NCBI GenBank assembly: GCA_032622095.1
Contig: CP136065.1
Coordinates: 155,439,577-155,503,576, forward strand
From: Siphonodentalium dalli
Taxonomy: Eukaryota > Mollusca > Scaphopoda > Gadilida > Siphonodentaliidae
DNA length: 64,000 nt
Reading direction: 5' to 3'
The notes under the pieces were generated by a model. The model ran no database searches. It was given only the letters and a program-made list of their open reading frames with translations, and was not told where the DNA came from. This document shows positions 23,911-36,640 of the stretch, piece by piece. Both the position numbers and the translations under genes were made by a program. How positions within the stretch are numbered: the stretch's first letter is position 1; each line of letters begins with the position of its first letter.

Positions 23911-24789
23911 CAGCAGATTAAAACATCTCCACATACACATTCGCAATACATCATCTTAAAGTCTTCAAATTCGATTTTATCGTTCAGGTATGTTTACATT
24001 TTTCACTATATTTTTAAGTTACCGATATCGATCCAACCGCGTATATATTGCTCCGATTTGCTGCATGGACTTGTGATTCCTCTATTTCGAGAGACTGATT
24101 TCGGCGCATGTCTCCAACTTCAATTCCTCATTCGTATTGTCATTCAGAGTACCAGAACAAATTGGTATAAACAATATTTATTCCCCAACACAAAACAAGA
24201 TAAATATTTTAACAAAATGCTAAAGGATGATTATGGGTGATTGGAATGGGATGAGACAACAAGCCTATTGTGGCTTTTTTGTAAGTCCTCTCCCAGATCG
24301 CTTAAATTTCCCGAAACAAATTATATCTGTATATTTTATTTCGATGTATACACCGCATCTATGGAATTAACTCTTTTGGTTTAGACTGAAGACCAGTCAT
24401 TTGCGGTCAAACTACAACATTCAACCATCAATATATCTAATGAAAAGAGGAAAATTGTGCAAATACTAACCTCGGTCAGTATATATAGTGAACAGTAATT
24501 GAATAATATTCATCTCTTTTTTATTTGTATAATATCGTGGAGATTGTGATTTACTGTATCACAAAAGGGGCTCACATGCACTTTGAACAAATCCTTATCA
24601 TTATATGTAAAACTTTGTTCCATGCAAGTTGCGATTATCTTAACCCCTTTCAGAATAATAATACTGCGGATTCTAATGTTAAACATATTGTCTAAAAAAT
24701 ATGTGCACACCTTTAAAATGTTTCTGTATATTATAACATTGAAATATGGGCTGAATTTTCAAAGTTGTTCTATTTTGCATGTTTCAGAT

Positions 24790-25479
24790 ATGGGTAAGCA
24801 GGTTGCGTCCACAAAAATCAACAAACATCAGAAAACGTTGCCAGACTACTACAAAATCAGCAAAAAGTTTAAACCGCAAGCCTCGTCTTCGTTCATGGAG
24901 AGTCCAACTAAGATGTCGCCGAGAATGAACAGAGCAATGAAGAGGCTTCCCGACGACCTGTGTGGCAACGTACCAGTCGCATCCTCAACCGTCATCGACA
25001 AACCAGACGACATATCAACCGCATTGTCATCCGGTGTTTCATCAACAAATATGGACAAGTCGTTCTTTTTCGTTCCCGTTGCGTCGTCAACTCTCAATAG
25101 TCGGGATATTCGTGCACGGATTGCGTGTCAAGGTCAGACTAGAGCTGAACTCACCAAAGCTTCATCAAAGAAGTGCGGCAAAAAACTTCGGGAAAAACTC
25201 TACACACCTATGAAGAAATCATTCAGCAAAGGTCTCAAAACGTCGACGATTCTGTACAGCAGCATAAAAAATGTGTATCTAAAGAGACATTCCACTCCAA
25301 AAACAAGAGATATGCCACCAGCAGTGATTTTCAACTCTGTCGTGTCAAATGGTGAAAGTTCTTTGGACTTTGAAGAGATAAGCAATCGAATATACGACGA
25401 CTCGATCTTCAAGAAAATTACTGATCTAAACGCTTCTCTGGAGAAACACATGAAAGCTGATTTCGGGACGAAATCGTGA
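24790..25479 (+). CDS. Array gene copy 4 (type B), uncharacterised Ser/Lys-rich protein, 229 aa
   Basis: Intact type B copy. It differs from type A at Phe7Ser, Lys14Gln, His21Tyr, Ala59Gly, Phe149Leu, Arg150Lys, Thr205Ser and Ala226Gly, with 11 silent changes. None of these removes the S/T-P sites, the VPVASST duplication or the C-terminal FKKI segment. The frame stays open upstream to 24583 through the intron by chance; the acceptor at 24785-24787 and its conservation favour the start at 24790. AATAAA is at 25834-25839. Confidence 0.75.
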   Translation: MGKQVASTKINKHQKTLPDYYKISKKFKPQASSSFMESPTKMSPRMNRAMKRLPDDLCGNVPVASSTVIDKPDDISTALSSGVSSTNMDKSFFFVPVASSTLNSRDIRARIACQGQTRAELTKASSKKCGKKLREKLYTPMKKSFSKGLKTSTILYSSIKNVYLKRHSTPKTRDMPPAVIFNSVVSNGESSLDFEEISNRIYDDSIFKKITDLNASLEKHMKADFGTKS

Positions 25480-25833
25480 ACATTTCTCAGTTAGGATGAT
25501 TATGAATTACGATTATTGATTCCAATGCAAAAGCCATACCTTCGTATATATATGTATGTGGTTCAATATATTCGAACATGGAACGGTGTGGATGGATGAG
25601 GCATGAATCATGCGTTATATAATTCTACTTTTAGGCCCATATTATATAACAATTTATCAAGTACATCAGCTATATTATAATAGGAAGTTGTATATTCGTT
25701 TTGTGATATATAATATTGAATTGTAAAATCATGCCACTTTTAAATTCCAATTGTAAAAAAAAAACAATAACTTATTTGTACAGTTTTTGTCAGTTATCGA
25801 TGATTTTTTATCACTATCTGTTATATTTTTGAC

Positions 25834-25839
25834 AATAAA
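25834..25839 (+). terminator. Polyadenylation signal of array gene copy 4
   Basis: AATAAA in GACAATAAATTATTATTACG, conserved with the other copies. Confidence 0.6.
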
Positions 25840-26099
25840 TTATTATTACGAAATGTTATTTGTAATAAATTATAGTATGCCATGTACCATGCACGAGGCT
25901 TGCTATTGATGAGGGTTTTCATTGAAGGGGGTCCAAACTTCGACTTTCCAACGGCACCCGCACGCCCCCCCCCCCCCACCCGAACCAGACCAAATTCACT
26001 ATACTCTGCGTGGGAACTGTTTGAAATGTTTGAACTGTAATTTGAGTCTAAAATTTAATTGAAAATCTTCAACTCTGGGCCAATATTTCCAAATCACTT

Positions 26100-26830
26100 A
26101 CTTCACAAATTAACATAAACTGGTTCCCATATGAAGTTTGGTGAAGATCGGATGATGATGTGACCCGTATGGTGTGCCAAAGGATTTAGTCGTACAAAGA
26201 GTAAAACCAAAGATGGTTGCTGGCGGCCATGTTTTTCAACGAAATTCGGAAACATTTATGATTCCCATCTATAGTTGTCACCCAAATTATCCATATGAAG
26301 TTGGATGACGATCTGATGAGGGATGTGGTATGTGGGGTGTGCCATGCAACAATATTTAGTCACTCACAGAAGTAAATCCAAGATGGCTGCCGGCGGCCAT
26401 GTTTTTCAGCGAAAATTGTTCAAATTCGATGGCTCCCATCTAGAGGTAATCATAAACATGTCTGCACATTTTAAAAACAATTCTTCTATAAATGGGGCTG
26501 CAGGCTGTGCCGATGGATTCAAATTGAAACCCAATTAAGATGGCTGCAGGCGGACATGTTTTTTTCTAACGAATTTCGGAGAGAGAAAAAACCCATGACT
26601 CCCACCTAGTGGTCACGCTAAAGATTTGTATGTATTTTGGTGACGATCGGATTAGGGATGTAGTGTGTAGGTGTGTGTCGAAAGATTGAGTAATGCATAT
26701 ATACAGACTAAAATCCAAGATGGCTTCTGGCGGCCATGTTTTAACGAATTTCGGAAATAATCGATAGCTCCCCGCGCCACCTAGAGGTCACCTCGAAGAT
26801 CCATATGAAATTTCGATGCGATAAATTCTT
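26100..26830. repeat. E2 tandem repeat array after gene copy 4
   Basis: Four to five units with the core AAGATGGCTGCCGGCGGCCA. The best-preserved pair of inverted ATGGC/GCCAT cores is near 26380-26402. A poly-C run (about 25966-25978) precedes it. Confidence 0.75.
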
Positions 26831-27530
26831 TAATCTCATTTAATCAAAGAACATGGTATATTTGAGATATATATATGTACAGTTATTGACACAATCACAA
26901 ATACATATATATTAGTAAATAATTACATATAAGGCGCATCCACACAACCACGTCTTTATACAAAACTGTTCTATCGTGAAAAAAGGTTCGATATATTATA
27001 TATGCAACAATAAATACAATGATATCAAGACGAATATAGTGAATGGAAACCCAGGTTTAGCATTTAGCATCAGATGAGGGATGTGGTCTGTATGAGGGTA
27101 TTACCCCCCCCCCCCTTCGGTACGCGGGATTCAGGGTGTTTTGAAGCCGTACGCGGGATTCATACCCCCGAATTAACTGGTATTCGGGTTCAAGCAAAAC
27201 ATCTTGGACGCAGGTTTTGATGGCGCAAAGTAATATTTTGTGCTAGTTATCTGTATGAATGAGTGGGTAGAATAGCTTCTTGTGTATATTCGACCACCAT
27301 GCCATCATAAACAGAGACGTGGCGACATGCGGGGGGTCTCACCCCCCCCCAACTTTGGTCAAAATTTTCAACAGTTGGAAATTTCATACCTGCCAAAACA
27401 TTAGTTGGAAATTTCACGCCAACAATAGGTTGAAATGTTCTTGTAGTTTGATTTTCAAACAATTTATTGGGGGGGAATTAATTGTTTTTGGACCAATATT
27501 TGCATATTTTCCTATTTTTTGTAAAATGGT
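26831..27530. repeat. Type B 3' spacer, copy 1
   Basis: Matches 35238-35938. It holds the 95-bp module (26933-27030), poly-C runs (about 27107 and 27342), a direct repeat of TACGCGGGATTCA near 27121-27166, and the start of a TTGGAAATTT repeat family (27355-27430). At about 27530 it breaks directly into the LINE, whereas the copy after gene 5 continues with more TTGGAAATTT repeats. Confidence 0.6.
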
Positions 27531-30500
27531 GTGTATAGCTGGAAGAGAGTTTGATTATTATACTTACCATCCGTGTGACTGTACTTTGTTAATAACCTGA
27601 TCGACCTCGCGTTTTTTGTTGAGTTCTGTGAGATAAGTCTATTTGTTAATTTGTTTTTGGAAAGTGTTTATTAAATTTGGGAAGTGTGGTGTAACCCTTG
27701 AGGGGGATTATTCCGGCATAGCAGAGAACCACCCTGAACTCGCCGGTCTGGTTTTTATGTTTTGATTTTGGTCAGTAGTGTTTTCCTGAGTTCTAGTTCG
27801 TCGATTATGGTGCTGCATTGTAGTCTCATTAGACTGTTTGCTGCTAGAGTTTGTAGTCTAACATGGATTGGGGGTATGTCGGCTGTATTATGTAATGTCC
27901 TGATGGGGGTTCGTGTATTTTCTTGGAGTGCCATTCTTAATGTTTTGTTTTGGATTATTGGAGTTTGTTAAGTGTAGATTTGGGTAGATCGGCTGTGATA
28001 ATGGCCCCTTATTCCACGATTGGACGTATAAATTGCTTATATAGCTTAATCAGGGTTTCTGGATTGAGTCCCCATGATGTGCCCCTGAGCATCCTTAATA
28101 GCCCAATTCTTTGATAGACCCTTGTTGAGTTGTTTTTAATGTGAGAATGGAAAGATAGTTTTTGGTCAAGAGTTATGCCCAGGAGAGTTGCCTCCTGGGT
28201 TTGTTCGAAAGTTTCCCCATAGATGGACAAATTAAGTTTGTATTTAGTATATTTTCTGCTAAAGAGGATTAATTGAGTTTTTTTTGGCGTTCAGTTTGAT
28301 GCGCCATTTGGAACACCACCCTTCCAGGTCGTTGAGTTGTTTTTATAATCCAGCGTTTTGCCCCCCCCCCCCCCCCCCCCCATGTGGTCCAAAGGCCCAG
28401 GTCATCGGCGAATTGTGATATTTGTATGTTGTGTAGTGGATTGTTGGGTATGTCGTTGACGTATATTAAGAAAAGTAACTGACTTGAGACGGACCCCTGG
28501 GCGTACCAGCTTTAAGGTTGACACTGTCTGAAATTTCTTCCCCGACCCTTACTTTGATAGATGTTTGCATGAGAAATGAGGAGATGAGTTTTAACATTTT
28601 AGTGGGGATGTCAGTTGTTGTTTTGAGTTTGTATCTAAGGCCGTGGTGCCATACTGAGTCGAAGGCCTTTTCTGCATCCAATAACATGGCGCCCCCTCAC
28701 AGCCCCGGTCCATTGCTGTGCGCATATCTTCTACTATCCTGTAAATATGTTCGGTTCCCTCTTTGCCTTTACGATATGCACGTTGAAATTTGTTGAAAAA
28801 GTGTTGATTCTCTAGGTGGGCTAATATTCTGGTGCTGATGATTCGTTCGAAAAGTTTTCCCAAACATTGAAGTAAGCTAATGGGTCTAAAATTTGTAGCT
28901 ATTTTGTGGTCTTTGCCTGGTTTTGGAATCATAACCCCTATAGCGTATTTCCACGATTTGGGGAAGTAGCCGTGCTATGTTGCAAACAATTGTTGTATGT
29001 AAGTTCTAGTCTGTCGAACAATGATTTTGGGTGCTGTTTGATTATTCCAAATTTTAATTCGTCATCACCCGGTGCTTTGTTTGGTTTGGCGCGCTTAAGG
29101 CAGTCTTGGATTTCTTGTGGTGTAATGGGCGTTACCAATGTGTGTTTGTCGTCTGCCTCAGATATGGGTGATTTTAAGTGTACGAATGTGTGTTTGTTTT
29201 TGTCTTACATATTCAATTACCTCTTTTCTGAACTTTTCGCTGAATTGGTCCCCTGTGTGGGTTTTGTGTATATTTTGGAGTGACGTCGCAAAATGTTTAG
29301 CTTTGTCTATGTTGTTTGTGAATGATTCTTTGTTTTCGTCTTTAAGTGATTTGTCGCTGTTGTTTGAGGTGGCTTGGCTGGTTAAGACTTTGAATGTTTT
29401 CCAGAAGTTACCATCTAATTGTCTTTCCCCGAGTTCAGTGGTTACGGGAACTTTCCCAAAATTTCCCATTTTTTCCCGTTTAAACTGCTTTGTTTACTTG
29501 TCTTGTCAAGTTGTTGTACATGGTTCTGTATTCGATGTCCTTGGGGTGTTTTTGCATTAGTCTGCATGTTTTGCGTTTGAGGTGAATTAATTCTAATGTT
29601 TCCCGTGATACTCTCTATTTGTTCTTTTTTTGGGCAAATGGCAATGTCAATGGTATCCTTAATAATGTCAGATATCGATTTGGCTGCCATTTCGATGTCA
29701 TTTGGAGTGTTAATTTCTGTATTGTCAATGTTTAAGTTAATGAGTTCCCTAAATTTGTCCCAATCTGCAGTTCTACGGTTTATTTTGAGTATATATTTGT
29801 TGTGTTGTGGTTTAGCATTTGTTATTTAGAGTTCGACTGGATAGTGGTCACTCCCTATATCAAATCCTATCTTGCATTTATGTATTGTTTTTGCGATTGG
29901 TGGAGTGGCTATGGCGTAGTCTAACATATCCCATGAGTTGGTCCCTATGTCGTGGTGAGTTGCGATGCCTTTGTTGTTGAGTAGTATTAGTTCTTGGTCT
30001 TCGATTATGTTGAAAAGTGCGTCCCCGTAGGTATTAGTTTTGCTGCATTTGTAAATAATGTGTTTTGCGTTAAGGTCTCCCAGAAAGATGCAGTTTTTGA
30101 ATTTGTCTGTAAAATATTTGAACGTTGAAAGTTGAGGGGGAGTTTTGCACGGTGGTATACGTATATAGGGAGATTATAGCTGTTTTTCTGTTGCTGCATG
30201 ATGTTTGTTTCTATTGCTATGATTTCGTCTTTAAGTTGTAATGTGTTGATGGTGGTGTGTTTTCTGTGGTGCCTTACTAGTATTGCGACCCCACCCCCGC
30301 GGAGGATCTGTCCTTTCTATGTGTGTTAAAGCCGGGAAATGAACATTTTATGTCGTTGCCTAGTTTTGTTTCGTTGACTCTGAGTATGTCTATTTTGTTT
30401 TCTTCTACATATTCTACTAGTTCTTGTTTACGGGTCCTAATGCTGTTCGCGTTTATGTGTGCTATGCTAAGGTTGCTTTGTGTTGCCATTGGAAAGTTTA

Positions 30501-30906
30501 GGTTGTTGGTGGGTTAATTTACTGGATATTGTAGTTGTTTCAGTCTACTTGCTTTGTTCTTTAATGTTCATGTCGTGGAATTGCATTAGGCCTGTTGTTA
30601 TGTTTGTTTTGTAGTACTTGTTTACATTGTTTTGTATTGTTTCCATAATTCTGCTGTCTGCTTGTTCGGCGTGTAGGTACCTAAGTTTGTGCGATTCGAA
30701 GAGGCATGAATATAGTGTGTTGGCCAGTCTGAGTGCATCTGTAGGTTCGGCCGGTTTTTGTGTGATGGTTGCATAAGATAGTTTTTAACTTTCAGTTTTT
30801 CACTTTGAGTGACGTGTGCCTGTGGTTTGTATTCTAGGACCAATGATTTTGATTTGTTGCTACCCAGGTATAGCCCTTTTAGAAGTTTGTCTTTGGCTTG
30901 TTTTTT
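27531..30906 (-). mobile_element. Decayed Jockey-like non-LTR retrotransposon, copy 3
   Basis: Same element as copies 1 and 2, with shared frameshifts. Endonuclease start at 30489, reverse-transcriptase blocks 28932-28466, C-terminal part 28230-28009. It lacks the ~1.15 kb spacer seen left of copies 1 and 2, so the left junction at 27530 is a recombination or deletion point. It has extra small changes, including an added T near 29200 that changes the local frame, and the longest poly-C run (about 28361-28380). Confidence 0.85.
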
Positions 30907-30923
30907 GAGAGAGAGAGAGAGAG

Positions 30924-30963
<40 letters not shown>

Positions 30964-31050
30964 AGAGAGAGATAGAGCGGGAGAGGGAGAGGGAGGGAGA
31001 GGGAGAGGAGAGAGAGAGAGAGGGAGAGGGAGAGAGAGCGAGAGAGAGAT

Positions 31051-31134
<84 letters not shown>
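30907..31134. repeat. GA polypurine tract, copy 3 (228 bp)
   Basis: Same core as the other two, ending in a long uninterrupted (GA)n run (about 31063-31134). Confidence 0.95.
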
Positions 31135-31137
<3 letters not shown>

Positions 31138-31705
31138 CGCATATAGTTAAATCCAAGATGGCTGCCGGCGGTCATGTTTTTGAGCGAAATTTTTTCTAAT
31201 TCGATGGTTCCCATTTAGAGGTGATAATAAACTTGCCTGCGCATTTACAAAACAATTCTCCAATAAATGCGGACTACAGGCTGTGCCGATGGATTCCATA
31301 TTTGAAATCCATGATGGATGCTGGAGACCATGTTTTAAACGAATTTCGGAAAACAAGTATGGCTCCCATCTCGAGGTCACCCCGAAGATCCATATCAAGC
31401 TTGTGACGATGGGATGAGGATGTGACCCGTAGGGTGCATGTGCCAAAGGCTTATACAAAGAGTAAAATCAAAGATGGTTGCTGGTGGCCATGTGTTTCAA
31501 CGAAATTTGGGGAAATGTAATGGCTCCTATCTATATATAGTTGTCACCCAACATATGCATATGAAGTTTGGTGACGATTGGATGAGGGATGTGGTCTGTA
31601 GGGTGTGCCCAAGACTTTAGTCATGCAAAGAGTAAAATCCAAGATGGTTGCTGGTGGCCATGATTTTCATCAAAAATTGTTCAAATTCGATAGCTCTTAT
31701 CTAGA
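31135..31705. repeat. E2 tandem repeat array upstream of gene copy 5
   Basis: Near-identical to 22720-23300. Confidence 0.75.
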
Positions 31706-31707
31706 TG

Positions 31708-32185
31708 TAATTTAGAGATTCATTTCGCTATAAATATTGTTAAAAAGATACAATTATATAAAGTACACAGGCCCTATATGTACATGTCGATCTGCGTCAA
31801 AGTCGTCGAAAAATTGATCAAACACCAAATAAATGGATACAAAATTAAATCTAACAAGATACGTGATATACAAATACATATAGTTTTCCTTCCAAGTATG
31901 GTACAAAACCGGTATATAATATAAATATATAAAGCAAAATAGGTTTCGTAATTTTTAAACTTACCTTGGATTCCCAAATACAAATAGGGTTGTATGAGTA
32001 CAAGAAGTAGAAATTGTATGTCTGGTGAATATTATGTGGCGCCTATAATTTCAGGACAATGAACTTCGTTAAATTAATTAGGATAACTAATTAAGTATCA
32101 TCGCCTAATTAAGATGTGAACATCGGATGCGGTCTAATGAGCTGGGAACCTGTCCATAGCTTCACCAGCCTCCCCGTCTCTCGGC
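31708..32185. repeat. E1 block, copy 7 (upstream of gene copy 5)
   Basis: Type B version, near-identical to 23301-23775. Confidence 0.7.
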
Positions 32186-32280
32186 TCCAGTATTTCAGTT
32201 AATTGGATCACAATCGTCTTCATCTGATTAGTGACACGAGAAAGACACATAGGTTTGAGGGAAATATGTCAAACCTACCA

Positions 32281-32321
32281 TAATATATAGTGGTCGAGTA
32301 TTACTTATGTACTATCATACT
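32281..32321 (+). promoter_or_regulatory. TATA box and initiator of array gene copy 5
   Basis: TAATATATAG at 32281-32290 and TCATACT at 32315-32321, likely start at 32317. Exon 1 donor at 32398/32399. Confidence 0.6.
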
Positions 32322-33200
32322 CAGCAGATTAAAACATCTCCACATACACATTCGCAATACATAATCTTAAAGTCTTCAAATTCGATTTTATCGTTCAGGT
32401 ATGTTTACATTTTTCACTATATTTTTAAGTTACCGATATCGATCCAACCGCGTATATATTGCTCCGATTTGCTGCATGGACTTGTGATTCCTCTATTTCG
32501 AGAGACTGATTTCGGCGCATGTCTCCAACTTCAATTCCTCATTCGTATTGTCATTCAGAGTACCAGAACAAATTGGTATAAATAATATTTATTCCCCAAC
32601 ACAAAACAAGATAAATATTTTAACAAAATGCTAAAGGATGATTATGGGTGATTGGAATGGGATGAGACAACAAGCCTATTGTGGCTTTTTTGTAAGTCCT
32701 CTCCCAGATCGCTTAAATTTCCCGAAACAAATTATATCTGTATATTTTATTTCGATGTATACACCGCATCTATGGAATTAACTCTTTTGGTTTAGACTGA
32801 AGACCAGTCATTTGCGGTCAAACTACAACATTCAACCATCAATATATCTAATGAAAAGAGGAAAATTGTGCAAATACTAACCTCGGTCAGTATATATAGT
32901 GAACAGTAATTGAATAATATTCATCTCTTTTTTATTTGTATAATATCGTGGAGATTGTGATTTACTGTATCACAAAAGGGGCTCACATGCACTTTGAACA
33001 AATCCTTATCATTATATGTAAAACTTTGTTCCATGCAAGTTGCGATTATCTTAACCCCTTTCAGAATAATAATACTGCGGATTCTAATGTTAAACATATT
33101 GTCTAAAAAATATGTGCACACCTTTAAAATGTTTCTGTATATTATAACATTGAAATATGGGCTGAATTTTCAAAGTTGTTCTATTTTGCATGTTTCAGAT

Positions 33201-33890
33201 ATGGGTAAGCAGGTTGCGTCCACAAAAATCAACAAACATCAGAAAACGTTGCCAGACTACTACAAAATCAGCAAAAAGTTTAAACCGCAAGCCTCGTCTT
33301 CGTTCATGGAGAGTCCAACTAAGATGTCGCCGAGAATGAACAGAGCAATGAAGAGGCTTCCCGACGACCTGTGTGGCAACGTACCAGTCGCATCCTCAAC
33401 CGTCATCGACAAACCAGACGACATATCAACCGCATTGTCATCCGGTGTTTCATCAACAAATATGGACAAGTCGTTCTTTTTCGTTCCCGTTGCGTCGTCA
33501 ACTCTCAATAGTCGAGATATTCGTGCACGGATTGCGTGTCAAGGTCAGACTAGAGCTGAACTCACCAAAGCTTCATCAAAGAAGTGCGGCAAAAAACTTC
33601 GGGAAAAACTCTACACACCTATGAAGAAATCATTCAGCAAAGGTCTCAAAACGTCGACGATTCTGTACAGCAGCATAAAAAATGTGTATCTAAAGAGACA
33701 TTCCACTCCAAAAACAAGAGATATGCCACCAGCAGTGATTTTCAACTCTGTCGTGTCAAATGGTGAAAGTTCTTTGGACTTTGAAGAGATAAGCAATCGA
33801 ATATACGACGACTCGATCTTCAAGAAAATTACTGATCTAAACTCTTCTCTGGAGAAACACATGAAAGCTGATTTCGGGACGAAATCGTGA
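33201..33890 (+). CDS. Array gene copy 5 (type B), uncharacterised Ser/Lys-rich protein, 229 aa
   Basis: Intact. In the coding region it differs from copy 4 by one silent change (CGG to CGA, Arg105) and one replacement (Ala215Ser). Same acceptor, start, stop (TGA) and AATAAA (34245-34250). Last visible copy of the array; no further E1, promoter or gene follows to the right. Confidence 0.75.
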   Translation: MGKQVASTKINKHQKTLPDYYKISKKFKPQASSSFMESPTKMSPRMNRAMKRLPDDLCGNVPVASSTVIDKPDDISTALSSGVSSTNMDKSFFFVPVASSTLNSRDIRARIACQGQTRAELTKASSKKCGKKLREKLYTPMKKSFSKGLKTSTILYSSIKNVYLKRHSTPKTRDMPPAVIFNSVVSNGESSLDFEEISNRIYDDSIFKKITDLNSSLEKHMKADFGTKS

Positions 33891-34244
33891 ACATTTCTCA
33901 GTTAGGATGATTATGAATTACGATTATTGATTCCAATGCAAAAGCCATACCTTCGTATATATATGTATGTGGTTCAATATATTCGAACATGGAACGGTGT
34001 GGATGGATGAGGCATGAATCATGCGTTATATAATTCTACTTTTAGGCCCATATTATATAACAATTTATCAAGTACATCAGCTATATTATAATAGGAAGTT
34101 GTATATTCGTTTTGTGATATATAATATTGAATTGTAAAATCATGCCACTTTTAAATTCCAATTGTAAAAAAAAACCAATAACTTATTTGTACAGTTTTTG
34201 TCAGTTATCGATGATTTTTTATCACTATCTGTTATATTTTTGAC

Positions 34245-34250
34245 AATAAA
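34245..34250 (+). terminator. Polyadenylation signal of array gene copy 5
   Basis: AATAAA in the conserved context. Confidence 0.6.
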
Positions 34251-34529
34251 TTATTATTACGAAATGTTATTTGTAATAAATTATAGTATGCCATGTACCA
34301 TGCACGAGGCTTGCTATTGATGAGGGTTTTCATTGAAGGGGGTCCAAACTTCGACTTTCCAACGGCACCCGCACGCCCCCCCCCCCCCCCCACCCGAACC
34401 AGACCAAATTCACTATACTCTGCGTGGGAACTGTTTGAAATGTTTGAACTGTAATTTGAGTCTAAAATTTAATTGAAAATCTTCAACTCTGGGCCAATAT
34501 TTCCAAATCACTTACTTCACAAATTAACA

Positions 34530-35237
34530 TAAACTGGTTCCCATATGAAGTTTGGTGAAGATCGGATGATGATGTGACCCGTATGGTGTGCCGAAGGATT
34601 TAGTCGTACAAAGAGTAAAACCAAAGATGGTTGCTGGCGGCCATGTTTTTCAACGAAATTCGGAAACATTTATGATTCCCATCTATAGTTGTCACCCAAA
34701 TTATCCATATGAAGTTGGATGACGATCTGATGAGGGATGTGGTATGTGGGGTGTGCCATGCAACAATATTTAGTCACTCACAGAAGTAAATCCAAGATGG
34801 CTGCCGGCGGCCATGTTTTTCAGCGAAAAATTTCCAAATTCGATGGCTCCCATCTAGAGGTAATCATAAACATGTCTGCACATTTTAAAAACAATTCTTC
34901 TATAAATGGGGCTGCAGGCTGTGCCGATGGATTCAAATTGAAACCCAATTAAGATGGCTGCAGGCGGACATGTTTTTTCTAACGAATTTCGGAGAGAGAA
35001 AAAACCCATGACTCCCACCTAGTGGTCACGCTAAAGATTTGTATGTATTTTGGTGACGATCGGATTAGGGATGTAGTGTGTAGGTGTGTGTCGAAAGATT
35101 GAGTAATGCATATATACAGACTAAAATCCAAGATGGCTTCTGGCGGCCATGTTTTAACAAATTTCGGAAATAATCGATAGCTACCCGCGCCACCTAGAGG
35201 TCACCTCGAAGATCCATATGAAATTTCGATGCGATAA
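34530..35237. repeat. E2 tandem repeat array after gene copy 5
   Basis: Near-identical to 26100-26830. Confidence 0.75.
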
Positions 35238-35938
35238 ATTCTTTAATCTCATTTAATCAAAGAACATGGTATATTTGAGATATATATATGTACAGTTATT
35301 GACACAATCACAAATACATATATATTAGTAAATAATTACATATAAGGCGCATCCACACAACCACGTCTTTATACAAAACTGTTCTATCGTGAAAAAAGGT
35401 TCGATATATTATATATGCAACAATAAATACAATGATATCAAGACGAATATAGTGAATGGAAACCCAGGTTTAGCATTTAGCATCAGATGAGGGATGTGGT
35501 CTGTATGAGGGTATCACCCCCCCCCCCCCTTCGGTACGCGGGATTCAGGGTGTTTTGAAGCCGTACGCGGGATTCATACCCCCGAATTAACTGGTATTCG
35601 GGTTCAAGCAAAACATCTTGGACGCAGGTTTTGATGGCGCAAAGTAATATTTTGTGCTAGTTATCTGTATGAATGAGTGGGTAGAATAGCTTCTTGTGTA
35701 TATTCGACCACCATAAACAGAGACGTGGCGACATGCGGGGGGTCTCACCCCCCCCCCCCCCAACTTTGGTCAAAATTTTCAACAGTTGGAAATTTCATAC
35801 CTGCCAAAACATTAGTTGGAAATTTCACGCCAACAATAGGTTGAAATGTTCTTGTAGTTTGATTTTCAAACAATTTATTGGGGGGGAATTAATTGTTTTT
35901 GGACCAATATTTGCATAATTTCCTATTTTTTGTAAAAT
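35238..35938. repeat. Type B 3' spacer, copy 2
   Basis: Counterpart of 26831-27530, including the 95-bp module (35344-35440) and longer poly-C runs (about 35517 and 35750). Confidence 0.6.
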
Positions 35939-36640
35939 GGTCATCAGTTGGAAATTTTCCAACCTCAGGGGGGTGACAGGTTGAAAATTTCCAACACTTG
36001 GAAATATTGTGACCTGGTCCCTCCCCCGTGGCCAGTCAAAAACTGCTAGTTAATTTAAGAAAACAATATTCTCATACATTTGGTCAACATTGGCATTGGA
36101 ATTGTCATCAGTTGTAAATTTTCCAATCTAAGTGGGGTGTCAGGTTTGAAATTTCCAACTCTAAAAATGCTTGACGCTAGTCTAGATGCTAGGATTTAGC
36201 GATTTTCTTGTTCAGATTACAAAATTTTCGCACACCGGGCCGAACCATGGTCGGCCCGGTGTGTCATTGTCTCTCCCCTGTGACCAATACAAAAATGCTA
36301 ATAAGTTTAACAATATTTTTAATACATTTGGTCAAACTTGTGGTCATCAGTTGGAGAATTTTCCAACCTGAGGGGGAGTATGAGGTTTAAAATTTCCAAC
36401 ACTATAGGAAAGCTTTAGTTGAGGCCAGTCTGGATGCTAGGATTTGCGATTTTCTTGTTCAAATATCAAAATTTTCTCACACCGGCCGAACAACGATGGT
36501 CAGCTCGGTGTGTCGTGGTCTCTTGTCCGTAGCCGTGTGCATTTGTATGGAGTTAGACCACTAGATGTTAGGATTTATGCAATGTTTCAGGTTAAAATAT
36601 CTGAATGTTCTCATACCGGGAATATAGAACCATCGTTTAT
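35939..36640. repeat. Three degenerate tandem units with TTGGAAATTTTCCAA cores
   Basis: Units start with TCATCAGTTG at about 35940, 36105 and 36344. Each begins with a near-palindromic GTTGGAAATTTTCCAAC-like core. Units 2 and 3 also carry a CACACCGG...CCGGTGTG hairpin: in unit 2 (36231-36263) the stem is 13 bp and perfect with a 7-base loop; in unit 3 (about 36479) it is degraded. No coding potential. Confidence 0.6.

Noticed and set aside
24583-24789. N-terminal extension of array gene copies 4 and 5 to 298 residues
   Set aside because: The extension is intron sequence. A conserved acceptor ends two bases before the internal ATG, and the extension is not preserved in type A copies.
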